Assembly (NCBI RefSeq): GCF_947501385.1
Contig: NZ_CANMVP010000008.1
Location: 62,001-126,000, forward strand
Reading direction: 5' to 3'
DNA from: an uncultured Polaribacter sp.
GTDB taxonomy: Bacteria > Bacteroidota > Bacteroidia > Flavobacteriales > Flavobacteriaceae
DNA: 64,000 bases
Below are positions 44,542-54,418 of the stretch, piece by piece. Below the pieces are notes generated by a model that saw only the letters and a list, made by a program, of their open reading frames with translations, made no database searches and was not told the origin of the DNA. Positions within the stretch are counted from its first letter, which is position 1. The number at the start of each line of letters is the position of its first letter. The translations under genes and the position numbers were made by a program.

Positions 44542-44863
44542 TGTATATTATAAAGATGTTATTGCAGGACAAATTATAGAAACATCAGAAGGGGATTATG
44601 TTTTTCAATATGATGAAAACTATATTGCAGTACATCCTACACAATTTATCACCTTTAGTATGCCTGTTCAAAAAGCACCCTATAAAGATCATCGATTGTT
44701 TCCTTTTTTTGAAGGTTTGATCCCAGAAGGTTGGTTGTTAGCTATTGCTACTAAAAATTGGAAAATTAACGCTAACGATCGTATGGGGTTGTTATTGGCC
44801 TGTTGTCAAAACTGTATAGGCGCTGTTAGTGTTATACCTATAATTGAAGAAGATGAAAAATAA
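44528..44863 (+). CDS. hipS: HipS: separate N-terminal subdomain of HipA
   Basis: The 111-residue protein corresponds to the N-subdomain-1 that is normally part of HipA: RGNVYYKDVIAGQIIETSEGDYVFQYDE, HRLFPFFEGLIPEGWLL and NDRMGLLLACCQNCIGAVSV. In enteropathogenic E. coli the equivalent stand-alone protein HipS is the antitoxin for HipT. It overlaps hipB by 14 bp and hipT by 11 bp, so all three genes are translationally coupled. Confidence 0.88.
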   Translation: MRRGNVYYKDVIAGQIIETSEGDYVFQYDENYIAVHPTQFITFSMPVQKAPYKDHRLFPFFEGLIPEGWLLAIATKNWKINANDRMGLLLACCQNCIGAVSVIPIIEEDEK

Positions 44864-45797
44864 AAAGAACTGTTTGTATTGTTATACCGCCTTAGAAAAT
44901 GGAACTGATTTTCATGAGCAATGTGCGTTCGAATTCTTTGGAACCAATACCCCGCCAAGTATGCCTTATAGCCTTGAAGAAATGGACGCTTTGGCAAAAG
45001 ATGTTGTCGCCAGAAGTATTGCAGTACCAGGAGTGCAACCCAAACTATCGATGTCTTTAATTACAGATGCTATCGCAAAAGAGCCACCAAGGCTAACGGT
45101 TGTTGGTGCATTAGGAGGGCAATATATTTTTAAACCCCCTACAGCACAATTTAGAGAAATGCCAGAAAATGAGCACTTGACCATGCGTATTGCTGAAGCT
45201 TTTGGAATCCGTGTTGTACCTTCTAGTTTGGTGCGACTTACTTCTGGAGAACTCTCTTATATTACCAAGAGAATTGATAGAACAGCTAAAGGAGAAAAAA
45301 TACATATGCTAGACCTTTTTCAGGTTACAGAAGCATTTGATAAATACAAAAGTTCCATGGAAAAAGTTGGAAAAGCCATCGGGCGCTATTCCAATAATAC
45401 CTTATTAGACAAAATCTTCTTTTTTGAATTGGCCATATTTGGTTTTTTAACAGGCAATAATGATCTACATCTTAAAAATTTTTCTATGATAGCAAATCCC
45501 TCGGGTTGGATACTTGCCCCTGCATATGATTTGTTAAACGTTAGCCTTGTTTTATCTGAAGATCAAGAAGAACTTGCGCTGACTCTGGCAGGAAAGAAAA
45601 GCAAGCTAAAAAAGGAACATTTTGAACAATTAGCCATTGGACTTGGAATGACGGATAAACAAATTAAAGGTGTTTTTAAACGAATGCTAAAAAACAAAAC
45701 CAAAGCCTTCAAATTGATTGACGCTTCTTTTTTGTCTGATGCAATGAAAGTCTCTTATAAAGCCATTTTAGAAACTAGATATGCGAGGTTTAATTAA
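44853..45797 (+). CDS. hipT: HipT serine/threonine kinase toxin
   Basis: With ATG at 44853 the protein has 314 residues. It begins with a zinc-ribbon-like CxxC and HxxC set (Cys7, Cys10, His21, Cys24). The kinase follows: Gly-rich-loop region SIAVPGVQPK at 55-64, catalytic GNNDLHLKNFS with Asp204, and metal site YDLLN with Asp226. It lacks the N-terminal subdomain of HipA, supplied by HipS. In E. coli HipT two serines in an SIS motif of the loop are autophosphorylated; here the second is Ala57 (SIA). HipT of E. coli phosphorylates TrpS; the target here is unknown. Confidence 0.87.
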   Translation: MKNKKNCLYCYTALENGTDFHEQCAFEFFGTNTPPSMPYSLEEMDALAKDVVARSIAVPGVQPKLSMSLITDAIAKEPPRLTVVGALGGQYIFKPPTAQFREMPENEHLTMRIAEAFGIRVVPSSLVRLTSGELSYITKRIDRTAKGEKIHMLDLFQVTEAFDKYKSSMEKVGKAIGRYSNNTLLDKIFFFELAIFGFLTGNNDLHLKNFSMIANPSGWILAPAYDLLNVSLVLSEDQEELALTLAGKKSKLKKEHFEQLAIGLGMTDKQIKGVFKRMLKNKTKAFKLIDASFLSDAMKVSYKAILETRYARFN

Positions 45798-45813
45798 CAT
45801 TTAGCTATATTTC

Positions 45814-45921
45814 TCACAGGGCAACATGTGTAGGGGAAAGTGATTTTTTTTGTTTCTTAGTGAAATGAGACCAGCAAATGGCTACTAAAGCTGTGAACCC
45901 TAAAAATGTTAGTATTTGCAT
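45814..45921 (-). pseudogene. Possible N-terminal remnant of a sodium/solute symporter
   Basis: A 35-codon frame encodes MQILTFLGFTALVAICWSHF followed by TKKQKKSLSPTHVAL. The hydrophobic start resembles the first helix of SSS-family symporters of Flavobacteria (GFTALVAxISW, then a basic RKT segment), which often border PULs. The rest of such a gene is missing. It could equally be a small membrane protein. It lies between hipT and the sulfatase gene. Confidence 0.35.
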
Positions 45922-46011
45922 AATTATAATGTTTGATTAATTTGATTTTTGGATGTAAATTATAATAAAAAATAATAAACTATTAGGGAGATATTTTAAC
46001 TATGGGTAATT

Positions 46012-47565
46012 TTATTGAAAAACAACCTCTTTAACTCCTTTTTGATAATCTTTTCCTCTTAAATTTATAAAAAGTTGTTTCATTTCAGAAAGTTTTTCTA
46101 GTTCTGATATTGCTAAATTACTTTGTTGAGCTCTGTCTTTTTTAAGATTATACAATTGTTCATAAGGAAAATTACCAACTTCAATACCTACTGCTTCTCT
46201 AAAATTTTCACCATCATAAGCAGGAATATATAACCAATCTCCACTTCTTAAGGCTGTTTTTCCTGTGGCTTCAATAATTAAATTTTCTCGTCCTTTTTTG
46301 GTTTTTCCTAAAAAAGCTTGTAATATCTCTTTACTATCAGTAGAAGTTTCTTTTGTATTTACTAAATCTGCAATTGAAGCTAATAAATCCATTTGACAAA
46401 CAATAGCATCTGACACTTGTGGTGCTATAGTTCCTTTCCAATAAGTAATAAAAGGCACTCTTGTTCCTGCCTCAAAAATGCTGTATTTACCTCCTCTTAA
46501 TCCTCCTTTTGGATCATGCTTTCCTATTTTTTCATCAGCATCATCAAAATAGCCATCATTTAAAACTGGCCCATTATCACTTGAAAAAACAATTAATGTA
46601 TTTTCTAAAATTCCTTCGTCTTTTAAGGTTTTCATAAATTCTCCAATTGCCCAATCTGCTTCTAAAATTACATCACCTCTTGGTCCCAATCCAGATTTAC
46701 CCACAAATCTAGGATGTGGTGTTCTTGGCACATGTGGCTGCTGCATAGCATAATATAAAAAAAACGGATTTTCTTTATGCGTTTTTACATAATGCTGCGC
46801 TTTTGCTAAAAAATGATCAGCCATTTCTGTGTCTACCCATTTTGCAGATTCTCCACCTTTCATATAACCAATTCTAGGAATTCCGTTTACAATACTGCTA
46901 TTATGACCATGATGCCATTTCATTGTCAACATTTCTGGATTAGAAATCGCAGTGGGTTCTCCTTCAAAATTTTCTTTATAATTTACTTCTATTGGGTCGT
47001 TTTTATCTAAACCAACCACATTACCATTTTTAATGTACACTGTTGGAACTCTGTCTTGGGTGGCGGCTAAAATATAAGATTCATCAAAACCAACTTCATT
47101 TGGACCAGGTGTTACTTTTTCATTCCAATTTACAATTCCTGTTCCTAAACCTAAATGCCATTTACCAACTATTGCTGTTTGGTATCCTTGGTTTTTTAAC
47201 AATTTTGGTAACGTTTGTTGTTTTGTATCAATTAATAAAGGTGCTGTTCCTGGTAAAATTTTTGCATTTTTATTTCGCCAAGGATACATACCTGTTAATA
47301 ATGCATATCTACTTGGTGTACAGGTTGCAGAAGATGCATACCCATTTGTGAATTTTATTCCACCATTGGCTAAAGCATCCATATTTGGCGTTTGTAGTTC
47401 AGTTGCTCCATAAGAAGATAAATCTCCATAACCTAAATCATCTAAATAAATAATAACAATGTTTGGTTTTGTTGAGGTTATTTCTTTTTTTATATCTGAA
47501 CTTTTTTTAGATTGATTACATGAAACTATGATTAATAGCATTACAATGGAAAAATATTTTTTCAT
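46012..47565 (-). CDS. S1-family sulfatase, lipoprotein
   Basis: The 517-residue lipoprotein (lipobox Cys16, IIVSC) hydrolyses sulfate esters, presumably on a glycan. The formylglycine signature is Cys82-Thr-Pro-Ser-Arg86 followed by YALLTGMYPWR. Metal ligands start with Asp42-Asp43 (YLDDLGYGD), with further family motifs GKWHLGLG and SSDNGP. A Cys at position 82 means maturation needs the formylglycine-generating or anaerobic sulfatase-maturating enzyme, which is not in this window. It follows the two-component regulator by 18 bp and is probably read from the same transcript. Sulfatase subfamily not assigned. Confidence 0.93.
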   Translation of the reverse strand: MKKYFSIVMLLIIVSCNQSKKSSDIKKEITSTKPNIVIIYLDDLGYGDLSSYGATELQTPNMDALANGGIKFTNGYASSATCTPSRYALLTGMYPWRNKNAKILPGTAPLLIDTKQQTLPKLLKNQGYQTAIVGKWHLGLGTGIVNWNEKVTPGPNEVGFDESYILAATQDRVPTVYIKNGNVVGLDKNDPIEVNYKENFEGEPTAISNPEMLTMKWHHGHNSSIVNGIPRIGYMKGGESAKWVDTEMADHFLAKAQHYVKTHKENPFFLYYAMQQPHVPRTPHPRFVGKSGLGPRGDVILEADWAIGEFMKTLKDEGILENTLIVFSSDNGPVLNDGYFDDADEKIGKHDPKGGLRGGKYSIFEAGTRVPFITYWKGTIAPQVSDAIVCQMDLLASIADLVNTKETSTDSKEILQAFLGKTKKGRENLIIEATGKTALRSGDWLYIPAYDGENFREAVGIEVGNFPYEQLYNLKKDRAQQSNLAISELEKLSEMKQLFINLRGKDYQKGVKEVVFQ

Positions 47566-47583
47566 AAATATTATTTTTAATTT

Positions 47584-50500
47584 TTAATCAATTATTTTGT
47601 TTGCTTCTTTTAATTGCTCAATATATTTTTTAGGTGTTACGCTTTTTTCTTTTTTAAATAAGCTAATAAAATGTGCATAACTATTAATCCCAACTGCATC
47701 CATAGCTTCTTGAACTCTATCGCAACCATCATCAAACATTTGAACTGCTTTTTCTATTTTTATAGAATTGATAAAAGCAGTAGTATTAAGCCCAATTAAA
47801 GATTTTAGTTTTCTATGTAATTGCATTCGGCTAAGCCCAAGTTCTTCAGATAAATCTTGTACAGAAAAATTGGGTTCAGACATTTTAGTTTTAATAATAT
47901 TTACCAAATTTGCCACAAACTTTTGATCATAAGAAACATAATGGCTATCTGTTTTATCTGAAGAACCTTCTGCAATATATTGCCTAAAATTATTTCTGGT
48001 TTTTATAATGTTTTTAACCTTTTGTAATAATTGAGCACTATTAAATGGTTTGGAAATATAATCCCAAGCACCTACTTTTAATCCTTTACTAGAGAAATCT
48101 TCTCCTGATTTTGCTGTTAACATTAACACTGGAATATGAGAGGTTAAAATATTTTTTTTAATTTTTTTACACATTTCAATGCCATCTAATTCTGGCATCA
48201 TAACATCAGAAATTATAATATCTGGTATTTCTTTTAAAGTTACTTCTAAGCCTTCTTTTCCGTTATTTGCTTCAAAAACATTGTAATCATTTTTTAAAAT
48301 ATTTTTTAGATATTTTCTTAAATCATAATCATCTTCTACTACTAAAATTTTTTCTTTACCTTCATCATCTTCCTCTTCGTCTTCATCAATTTGTTCAACA
48401 ATATCTCCTGGCACATAATCTTTAGGTAAATTACAAGGAATGTCTTCTTTTGTTATATACTCTTCTTCAGAAAAAGATTTTGATGAAACAGGTAATGTTA
48501 TCATAAATTCTGTGCCTCCCAAAGCGCTATTTAATACGTTTATTTCTCCTCTATGTGCTTCAATAAGTGAAGAAGCTAAATGAAGACCAATACCAGAAGA
48601 CGATCTATCTTTTCCATGAAAATGTCTTTGAAAAATTTTCTTTTTGTCTTGTTGAGATATTCCTTTTCCACTGTCTTTAATTAAGATTACAAAATACTCT
48701 AACTCTTGTTTCCAGGTTGGTTTTATTTCTATTTCAATAGTACCATTATTTGGTGTGTATTTAAAAGCGTTAGATAAAAGATTATAAATTACTTTTTCTA
48801 CAATGTCTTTATCAAAATGGCAGAAATAACTTTCTGGGGAAATAAAGTTTAAATTTATATTTCTAGTTTTAGCCTGCCAATCAAAAGATTTGGAAATTTC
48901 TTCCACAAACAGGCACATATCATTCCTAGAAACTTTTAAGATATTTACTCCTGAATTTATTTTTCGAAAATCTAACAATTGATTGACCAAGTTCATCAAT
49001 CTATTTGTATTTCTTGATACAATATTGTAACAGAAATCCTTATGTTCTTTAGATATATTTCCTTTAATTAAATCATTAAGAGGCCCAATAATTAAAGATA
49101 AAGGTGTTTTGAATTCGTGTGCAACATCTGTAAAGAAAATTAATTTCATTTCATTAATTTCTTTTTCTTGCTCACTTTTAAAAGTAGAAAGTTTTATTTG
49201 ATTTCTTAATTTTTGTTTGTTAGACCAAAAATGAATAAGGGTAAATAAAATGGTAAGTGTTATTAAAAAATAGAATAAATAAGCCCACCAAGTATTCCAA
49301 GGTGCAGGTTGAACAGAAATTGAAATTTCTCGAACTTCATTAGACCACTGACCATTTGGATTTGTTGCTTCTACAAAAAGAGTGTAATTACCTGAAGGTA
49401 TATTTGAGTAACTGGCATATCTTTTTGTATTGTTAACTTCTTGCCAGTCTTCATCATAATTTACAAGTTTATATCTGTATTTATTTACTTTTACATTGGA
49501 GTAGTTTGTACTTGAAAATTCAATTGAAAAATCGTTTTGCTTATAGTTAAAATCTAAATAATCAGTATTATTCAATCTTTTTTCTAACAATACAGAACCT
49601 AATAATTCTTGCTTTACCTCAACTTTTTTATTGTTTACAAAAAGTTCTGTAAATGAAATTTTTGAAGAAAATGAATTGCTTTTTAATTCGCTGGATTTAA
49701 AATAATTAATGCCAGATATACTTCCAAAAAAAAGTTCACCATTATTGTTTCTAGAGATAGCTTCTGTAAATGTGTTGGTAAGCAATCCATCGTAATAATT
49801 AAACTTGTTGGTTGCTCCTGTTTTTGTTGAATATTTTATAATTCCTTGTGAATTGTTTAGCCATAGATTTGAAAATTCGTCAGCAACAATAGCCATAATT
49901 TTTTTATTCTGAATATCATCTATCAATATCGATTCAAATTCATTTTTATTAGGTTTTTTTACTAATAAACCTGTATCTGTACCAACATATAGTGTGTTTT
50001 TATCTAAATAAAAACTCCAAACTGAATTATTGGGAATGTGATAAGAACCTGTCATTTGTTCATTATAACTTTCTACAGAAATAATTTCACCTAGTTTATC
50101 CAAGTTTATTTTAAACAAACCATTAGATATGGTTCCAACCCAAATACATTGATGCAGAGCATCAAATTTTAATGAAAAAACACGAATGTTGCGTAAATAT
50201 TCTAAATTTTCAAATTTTTCATGAATCCAACCTGACTCCTTTTTATTTTTTAATAATAATCCTTTGAAAGTACCATAATATTCGTTGCCAAAATTATCTT
50301 TAAAAAAACTAGTTACAAATAAAGAAGAATCTTTTTCTTTATTGTTGAAAATAGGCACAAATTCAAATTCATTTTTATTAGATTTTTTTTCTCTGTACAA
50401 GCCTTCTGTTGTTGCTAAATGAATTTTTCCATTTAAAGTATCTACTCTAAATGCTTTCGCTTTTTCTGGAATTTTAATTAATTCTGTGTTATTTGTATTA

Positions 50501-51573
50501 AAAGAATAAACATAAAACTTACCTGCTTGTATACCATAATAAACTTTGGAATTGTTAGCAAACAGCGTTCTTACATGACCTATTTTATCTATTGGTAAAC
50601 TTTTAAACTTTTCACTATCTAAATTGGTATATAAAAGCCCTCTTTTGTTTGCAATCCACAACGTATTCGATTTATCTTTAAAAATAGTGTGTAATGGATT
50701 GTTTGCTAATGAATATTTATTTTGCTCATTAACAGCTTCAACTTTAGATGCTTCCATCGAGTCTAAAGAAATATGAATGATTCCTTCTTGAAATGTAGTA
50801 AGCCATAAATCGTTTTTAATACCTTCTTCTATAGATAGAATATTGCTACTAACTTTAGCTGTTTTAAGTGCTAAATTTTGATTATTAATTTGATACAAGC
50901 CATTTCTTCCTCCAATCCAAATCTCGCCTTTTAGTGTTTCTACGATGGTATTAAAAGACGTATGATTTGAACCCTTAATTAATGAGTATTTGTTATTTTT
51001 ATATAACCAAACACCAACATCTGTTGTATAGATAATATCTCCATTCTTTAAAATTTTAATTTTTTTTACATTTAAACCTGTTAATGGGGTTTGTATAACT
51101 TCAACAGAAAATGAATTTTTATTTTCTATAACTTTGAATAAACCTTGGTTTGATGCGACTAATATTTCCCCTTTAGAATTCTGTTGAATATCATTAATAA
51201 TTTCATAATTATTAGGTGCTTTTATTCTTGCTATTTTTCCATCTTCTAAAGAATAGTAATTTAAACCATAGCCATCTGTGCCAATCCAAACACGCTTTTT
51301 CGGGTCTTCAAATAAGGTTCTAATTCTATTACTAGACAAACTAGCAACATTATTATTATCATGAAAAAAGTTTTCTATTCTGTAACCATCATATCTATTT
51401 AAACCATCATAGGTAGCAATCCAAATAAATCCCTCTGAGTCTTGTATGATTTTACTTACATCATGTTGAGACAAACCGTCTTTTACAGATAATGAATTGA
51501 ATTGTAATCGTTGCCCAAAAGCAGACGAAAAAATAGTTAAAATAAAAATTAAAAATATGAAATGCTTGTTCAT
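47584..51573 (-). CDS. Hybrid two-component system sensor/regulator (HTCS)
   Basis: The 1329-residue protein combines all two-component parts. A signal peptide (1-20) precedes a periplasmic double propeller of Reg_prop repeats (about 25-680) and a Y_Y_Y domain (about 690-755). Then come one membrane helix (about 757-785), histidine kinase with DVAHEFKTPLS (His near 822) and ATPase GKGISQQDKKKIF, a receiver with Asp near 1122 in IISDVMMPELDG, and a C-terminal AraC DNA-binding domain (about 1225-1325). In known PULs the sensor binds an oligosaccharide of the target glycan and activates susCD. It is divergent from the plus-strand PUL genes. Candidate target sites are the GTTACAT repeats upstream of 51826 and 63601. 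Confidence 0.95.
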   Translation of the reverse strand: MNKHFIFLIFILTIFSSAFGQRLQFNSLSVKDGLSQHDVSKIIQDSEGFIWIATYDGLNRYDGYRIENFFHDNNNVASLSSNRIRTLFEDPKKRVWIGTDGYGLNYYSLEDGKIARIKAPNNYEIINDIQQNSKGEILVASNQGLFKVIENKNSFSVEVIQTPLTGLNVKKIKILKNGDIIYTTDVGVWLYKNNKYSLIKGSNHTSFNTIVETLKGEIWIGGRNGLYQINNQNLALKTAKVSSNILSIEEGIKNDLWLTTFQEGIIHISLDSMEASKVEAVNEQNKYSLANNPLHTIFKDKSNTLWIANKRGLLYTNLDSEKFKSLPIDKIGHVRTLFANNSKVYYGIQAGKFYVYSFNTNNTELIKIPEKAKAFRVDTLNGKIHLATTEGLYREKKSNKNEFEFVPIFNNKEKDSSLFVTSFFKDNFGNEYYGTFKGLLLKNKKESGWIHEKFENLEYLRNIRVFSLKFDALHQCIWVGTISNGLFKINLDKLGEIISVESYNEQMTGSYHIPNNSVWSFYLDKNTLYVGTDTGLLVKKPNKNEFESILIDDIQNKKIMAIVADEFSNLWLNNSQGIIKYSTKTGATNKFNYYDGLLTNTFTEAISRNNNGELFFGSISGINYFKSSELKSNSFSSKISFTELFVNNKKVEVKQELLGSVLLEKRLNNTDYLDFNYKQNDFSIEFSSTNYSNVKVNKYRYKLVNYDEDWQEVNNTKRYASYSNIPSGNYTLFVEATNPNGQWSNEVREISISVQPAPWNTWWAYLFYFLITLTILFTLIHFWSNKQKLRNQIKLSTFKSEQEKEINEMKLIFFTDVAHEFKTPLSLIIGPLNDLIKGNISKEHKDFCYNIVSRNTNRLMNLVNQLLDFRKINSGVNILKVSRNDMCLFVEEISKSFDWQAKTRNINLNFISPESYFCHFDKDIVEKVIYNLLSNAFKYTPNNGTIEIEIKPTWKQELEYFVILIKDSGKGISQQDKKKIFQRHFHGKDRSSSGIGLHLASSLIEAHRGEINVLNSALGGTEFMITLPVSSKSFSEEEYITKEDIPCNLPKDYVPGDIVEQIDEDEEEDDEGKEKILVVEDDYDLRKYLKNILKNDYNVFEANNGKEGLEVTLKEIPDIIISDVMMPELDGIEMCKKIKKNILTSHIPVLMLTAKSGEDFSSKGLKVGAWDYISKPFNSAQLLQKVKNIIKTRNNFRQYIAEGSSDKTDSHYVSYDQKFVANLVNIIKTKMSEPNFSVQDLSEELGLSRMQLHRKLKSLIGLNTTAFINSIKIEKAVQMFDDGCDRVQEAMDAVGINSYAHFISLFKKEKSVTPKKYIEQLKEANKIID

Positions 51574-51662
51574 TTAATTAGTGATGCTATTTTAATTCTT
51601 TTACCAAATTACGTAAATAAAAATGAAAGAAACTTGCAGGAGCCCTAATAAATATCGGACTT

Positions 51663-51727
51663 GTTACATTTCAGAAAAACATTGTTACATAACAAAACAG
51701 CATTAAAATGTACTTTCTATAATTTTG
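51663..51727 (+). promoter_or_regulatory. Candidate HTCS operator and promoter, first PUL transcript
   Basis: GTTACAT at 51663-51669 and at 51684-51690 form a direct repeat with 21-bp period, two helical turns. The second copy extends to TTGTTACATAACAAA. TAATTTTG (51720-51727, within TATAATTTTGGA) matches TAnnTTTG and begins 36 bp after the second repeat. The same arrangement, spacing included, occurs before the gene at 63601. Confidence 0.72.
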
Positions 51728-51825
51728 GAGAGGTGAAGTTTTAATAAATAAAATAGTCTTTTTGCCAACATTTATTACGAGCTCAAAAATTGAGTTTTTA
51801 TATGATTTTAACTAAATTAAAAATT

Positions 51826-54390
51826 ATGAAACAAATTTACTTTTTTCTTTTAATTATTTTGTGCTCCACATTAACAGTTGCACAAAACAACGACTTTAAT
51901 AACGGAGGTGGAGACTTTCTGTGGTCTAATAATGCTAACTGGTCATTAGGGACAACTCCAAACACATCTCAAACAATTCGATCTTCCATTTCAGGTTCTA
52001 TCGTAAATGCAGATTATACTCTTTTTAAAATCCAAAATATTTTTGGAACTACCAATGATGTTTCATTTGGTGGTGGAGGTACTGGTACGTTAACTATTAA
52101 TCCAGAAGGTAATAATCTATTTGGTATTGAAAATGTATCTAATAGTGATGTTTCTTTATCTTTTGCAGGTAAGGTTAACATCGATAATCCCTCAGGAATT
52201 ACTTTAATAAGAAATTCTAATGGAAATACAAATGATGTTAATAATATTGAGTTTGAAAGTACTTCAACATTAACACTTACTACCAATCTAGAAGCTAGAG
52301 CTGGTTCAGGTGGAGACATTTTTAATTTTAATGGAGCTCTTGAAGGAAATGCAGCTCTTCGAATTGCATCTGGCACAACAATTAACTTTGGAAGTACATC
52401 AAATAACTCATCATTTGCTGGAGATTTTGTATGGATTAGTGATGGTATTGTGAATGTAAATAGTGCTGATAATAATGTTTTCTTGCCAAATGGTAGAAAA
52501 CTTCAAATTAACTCAAGTGGAGGTTCTGTTCAAGTTAGTGGAGCTAATGTTTTTGATGGTAACATTACTATTGGGGGATCGAACACTTTTACTGTAGATA
52601 TGAACAAAAACCAAGATAATATTGGAACTATCGTTTTCTCAGTAGATGGAACTTTAAATTTACCAGTAGATAACGCTGTTACAAATTTAACATTTGCAGA
52701 TAATTCTGCTTCAAGTTGGGGTACTGGAACTTTAAATATCACAGGTTTTAAAGACGGAGTAATTCGTTTCGGAACTGATAATAATGGCTTAACATCAGTT
52801 CAATTATCTCAAATTACTGTTGATGATAGTAGCAACGGTTTGGCTTTAGATAGTAATGGATATTTATATTCTTATGATACAAGTTGGACAGGTGCAAGTA
52901 GTTCAGAATGGACAACTGCAGGCAACTGGAGTAATGGCACACCAACTTCTGGACAAGATGTTTTTATTGCAGATGTTGCTACTGCTCCAATAATTGGTAG
53001 TAGTACAAATGTAACTCTAGGTGATTTAATTATAGTAGAAGCAGATGGTTTAACAATCAGCTCTGGAGGTTCTTTAATTGTTAATAGTGCCTCAACAGGA
53101 AACGTAACTTATAATAGAACTTTAACAGCAGTTGCAGGTAATGCAAATGGATGGCATTTGGTGGCTTCACCAGTAACAGGTCAAGTTTATAACAATGCTT
53201 ATGCTACAGCAAATAATTTAGAAACTAGTGGTTCAAAAAGAGGTTTAGCCACTTATAATGATGCTAATGGAACAGGTTTAAAATATACCTATTTAGAAAA
53301 TGACGATAGTAATGCTGGCACTTTTGCTTCTGGTATTGGTTATTCAGCAAAAATTGCAAGTACTGGTTCAGTTGCATTTACTGGAACTATAAATACAACT
53401 GATGTAAATGATGTTGCTGTTTCTACTGCAGGAAATGGTTTTAATTTATTAGGAGTGCCTTATACATCTTATGTTAGTAGTCAAACTTTTTTAAATAATA
53501 ATTCAAATTTAGACCAAACTCAAATTTGGGTATGGAAACAAGACAATACAACTGGAGGTAATTTTATTGCAATGACCGCTAAAGCAGATAATTTTATTTT
53601 AGCTCCTGGTCAAGGATTTTTTGTAAAAGCAACTTCTGGGACTACTGTTAATTTTGCAAAATCTAATCAAACTGCAAATGCAGATACTTTTCAAAAATCA
53701 TCAAGAACAGAAGTTCAACTTTTAGTGAATGATGGTGAAGTTAATCGTTTTGCAAAGTTGTACTACCTAAATAATGTAACCAAAGGTTTTGATGCTGGAT
53801 ACGAAGGAGAAATTTTTGGCGGAATAAAAAATAGTTTTGAATTGTTTTCTCAATTAGTAGAAGGCAATCAAGGTAAGAGCTATCAAGTACAATCTTTGCC
53901 TTTATCAGAAATGGAAACAATAGTTATTCCTGTGGGAATTAAAGCAGGCGTTGATAAAGAAATTACGTTTACTGCTGATGCTCAAAACTTACCAAACGGA
54001 ATTAATGTGTATTTAGAAGATAGGCAGTTAAATACCTTTACTCGTTTAGACGAAGCCAACACAAACTACAAAGTTACTTTGGATCAAGCATCAAATGGTA
54101 CTGGTAGATTCTATATGCATACTGCTTCTAAATCATTAAGCACGGATACAGAGATTTTAAACAGCGTAAGTATTTACAAAACCAATAATACTAACTTAAG
54201 AATTGCTGGTTTACAAAATGGAGACGCATCTATTAAAATTTTCAATCTTCTTGGAAAACAAGTCTTACAAAAATCTTTCACTGCAAATGGTGCAAAAGAT
54301 ATTCCATTACCAAATTTAGCAAGCGGTATTTACATTGTAAAATTACAGAATGAAGAAGGTAGCATTAGTAAGAAAATAATTTTAGAATAA
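51826..54390 (+). CDS. T9SS-exported PUL protein with C-terminal sorting domain
   Basis: The ATG at 51826 gives 854 residues with a signal peptide (MKQIYFFLLIILCSTLTVAQ); a start at 51790 would only add a non-signal stretch. The mature protein is rich in Gly, Asn, Ser and Thr and in short beta strands, probably a repetitive beta structure, with a second segment beginning TSWTGASSSEWTTAGNW near residue 355. The last 75 residues are a type A T9SS sorting domain (SVSIYKTNNTNLRI, then GKQVLQKSF and ASGIYIVKL). It should be secreted or fixed on the surface. No catalytic motif seen. Its N-terminus is homologous to the protein at 63601. A role in glycan binding is inferred from position. Confidence 0.8.
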   Translation: MKQIYFFLLIILCSTLTVAQNNDFNNGGGDFLWSNNANWSLGTTPNTSQTIRSSISGSIVNADYTLFKIQNIFGTTNDVSFGGGGTGTLTINPEGNNLFGIENVSNSDVSLSFAGKVNIDNPSGITLIRNSNGNTNDVNNIEFESTSTLTLTTNLEARAGSGGDIFNFNGALEGNAALRIASGTTINFGSTSNNSSFAGDFVWISDGIVNVNSADNNVFLPNGRKLQINSSGGSVQVSGANVFDGNITIGGSNTFTVDMNKNQDNIGTIVFSVDGTLNLPVDNAVTNLTFADNSASSWGTGTLNITGFKDGVIRFGTDNNGLTSVQLSQITVDDSSNGLALDSNGYLYSYDTSWTGASSSEWTTAGNWSNGTPTSGQDVFIADVATAPIIGSSTNVTLGDLIIVEADGLTISSGGSLIVNSASTGNVTYNRTLTAVAGNANGWHLVASPVTGQVYNNAYATANNLETSGSKRGLATYNDANGTGLKYTYLENDDSNAGTFASGIGYSAKIASTGSVAFTGTINTTDVNDVAVSTAGNGFNLLGVPYTSYVSSQTFLNNNSNLDQTQIWVWKQDNTTGGNFIAMTAKADNFILAPGQGFFVKATSGTTVNFAKSNQTANADTFQKSSRTEVQLLVNDGEVNRFAKLYYLNNVTKGFDAGYEGEIFGGIKNSFELFSQLVEGNQGKSYQVQSLPLSEMETIVIPVGIKAGVDKEITFTADAQNLPNGINVYLEDRQLNTFTRLDEANTNYKVTLDQASNGTGRFYMHTASKSLSTDTEILNSVSIYKTNNTNLRIAGLQNGDASIKIFNLLGKQVLQKSFTANGAKDIPLPNLASGIYIVKLQNEEGSISKKIILE

Positions 54391-54418
54391 TTAAAGAATC
54401 TCAAAAACGACAATAATT

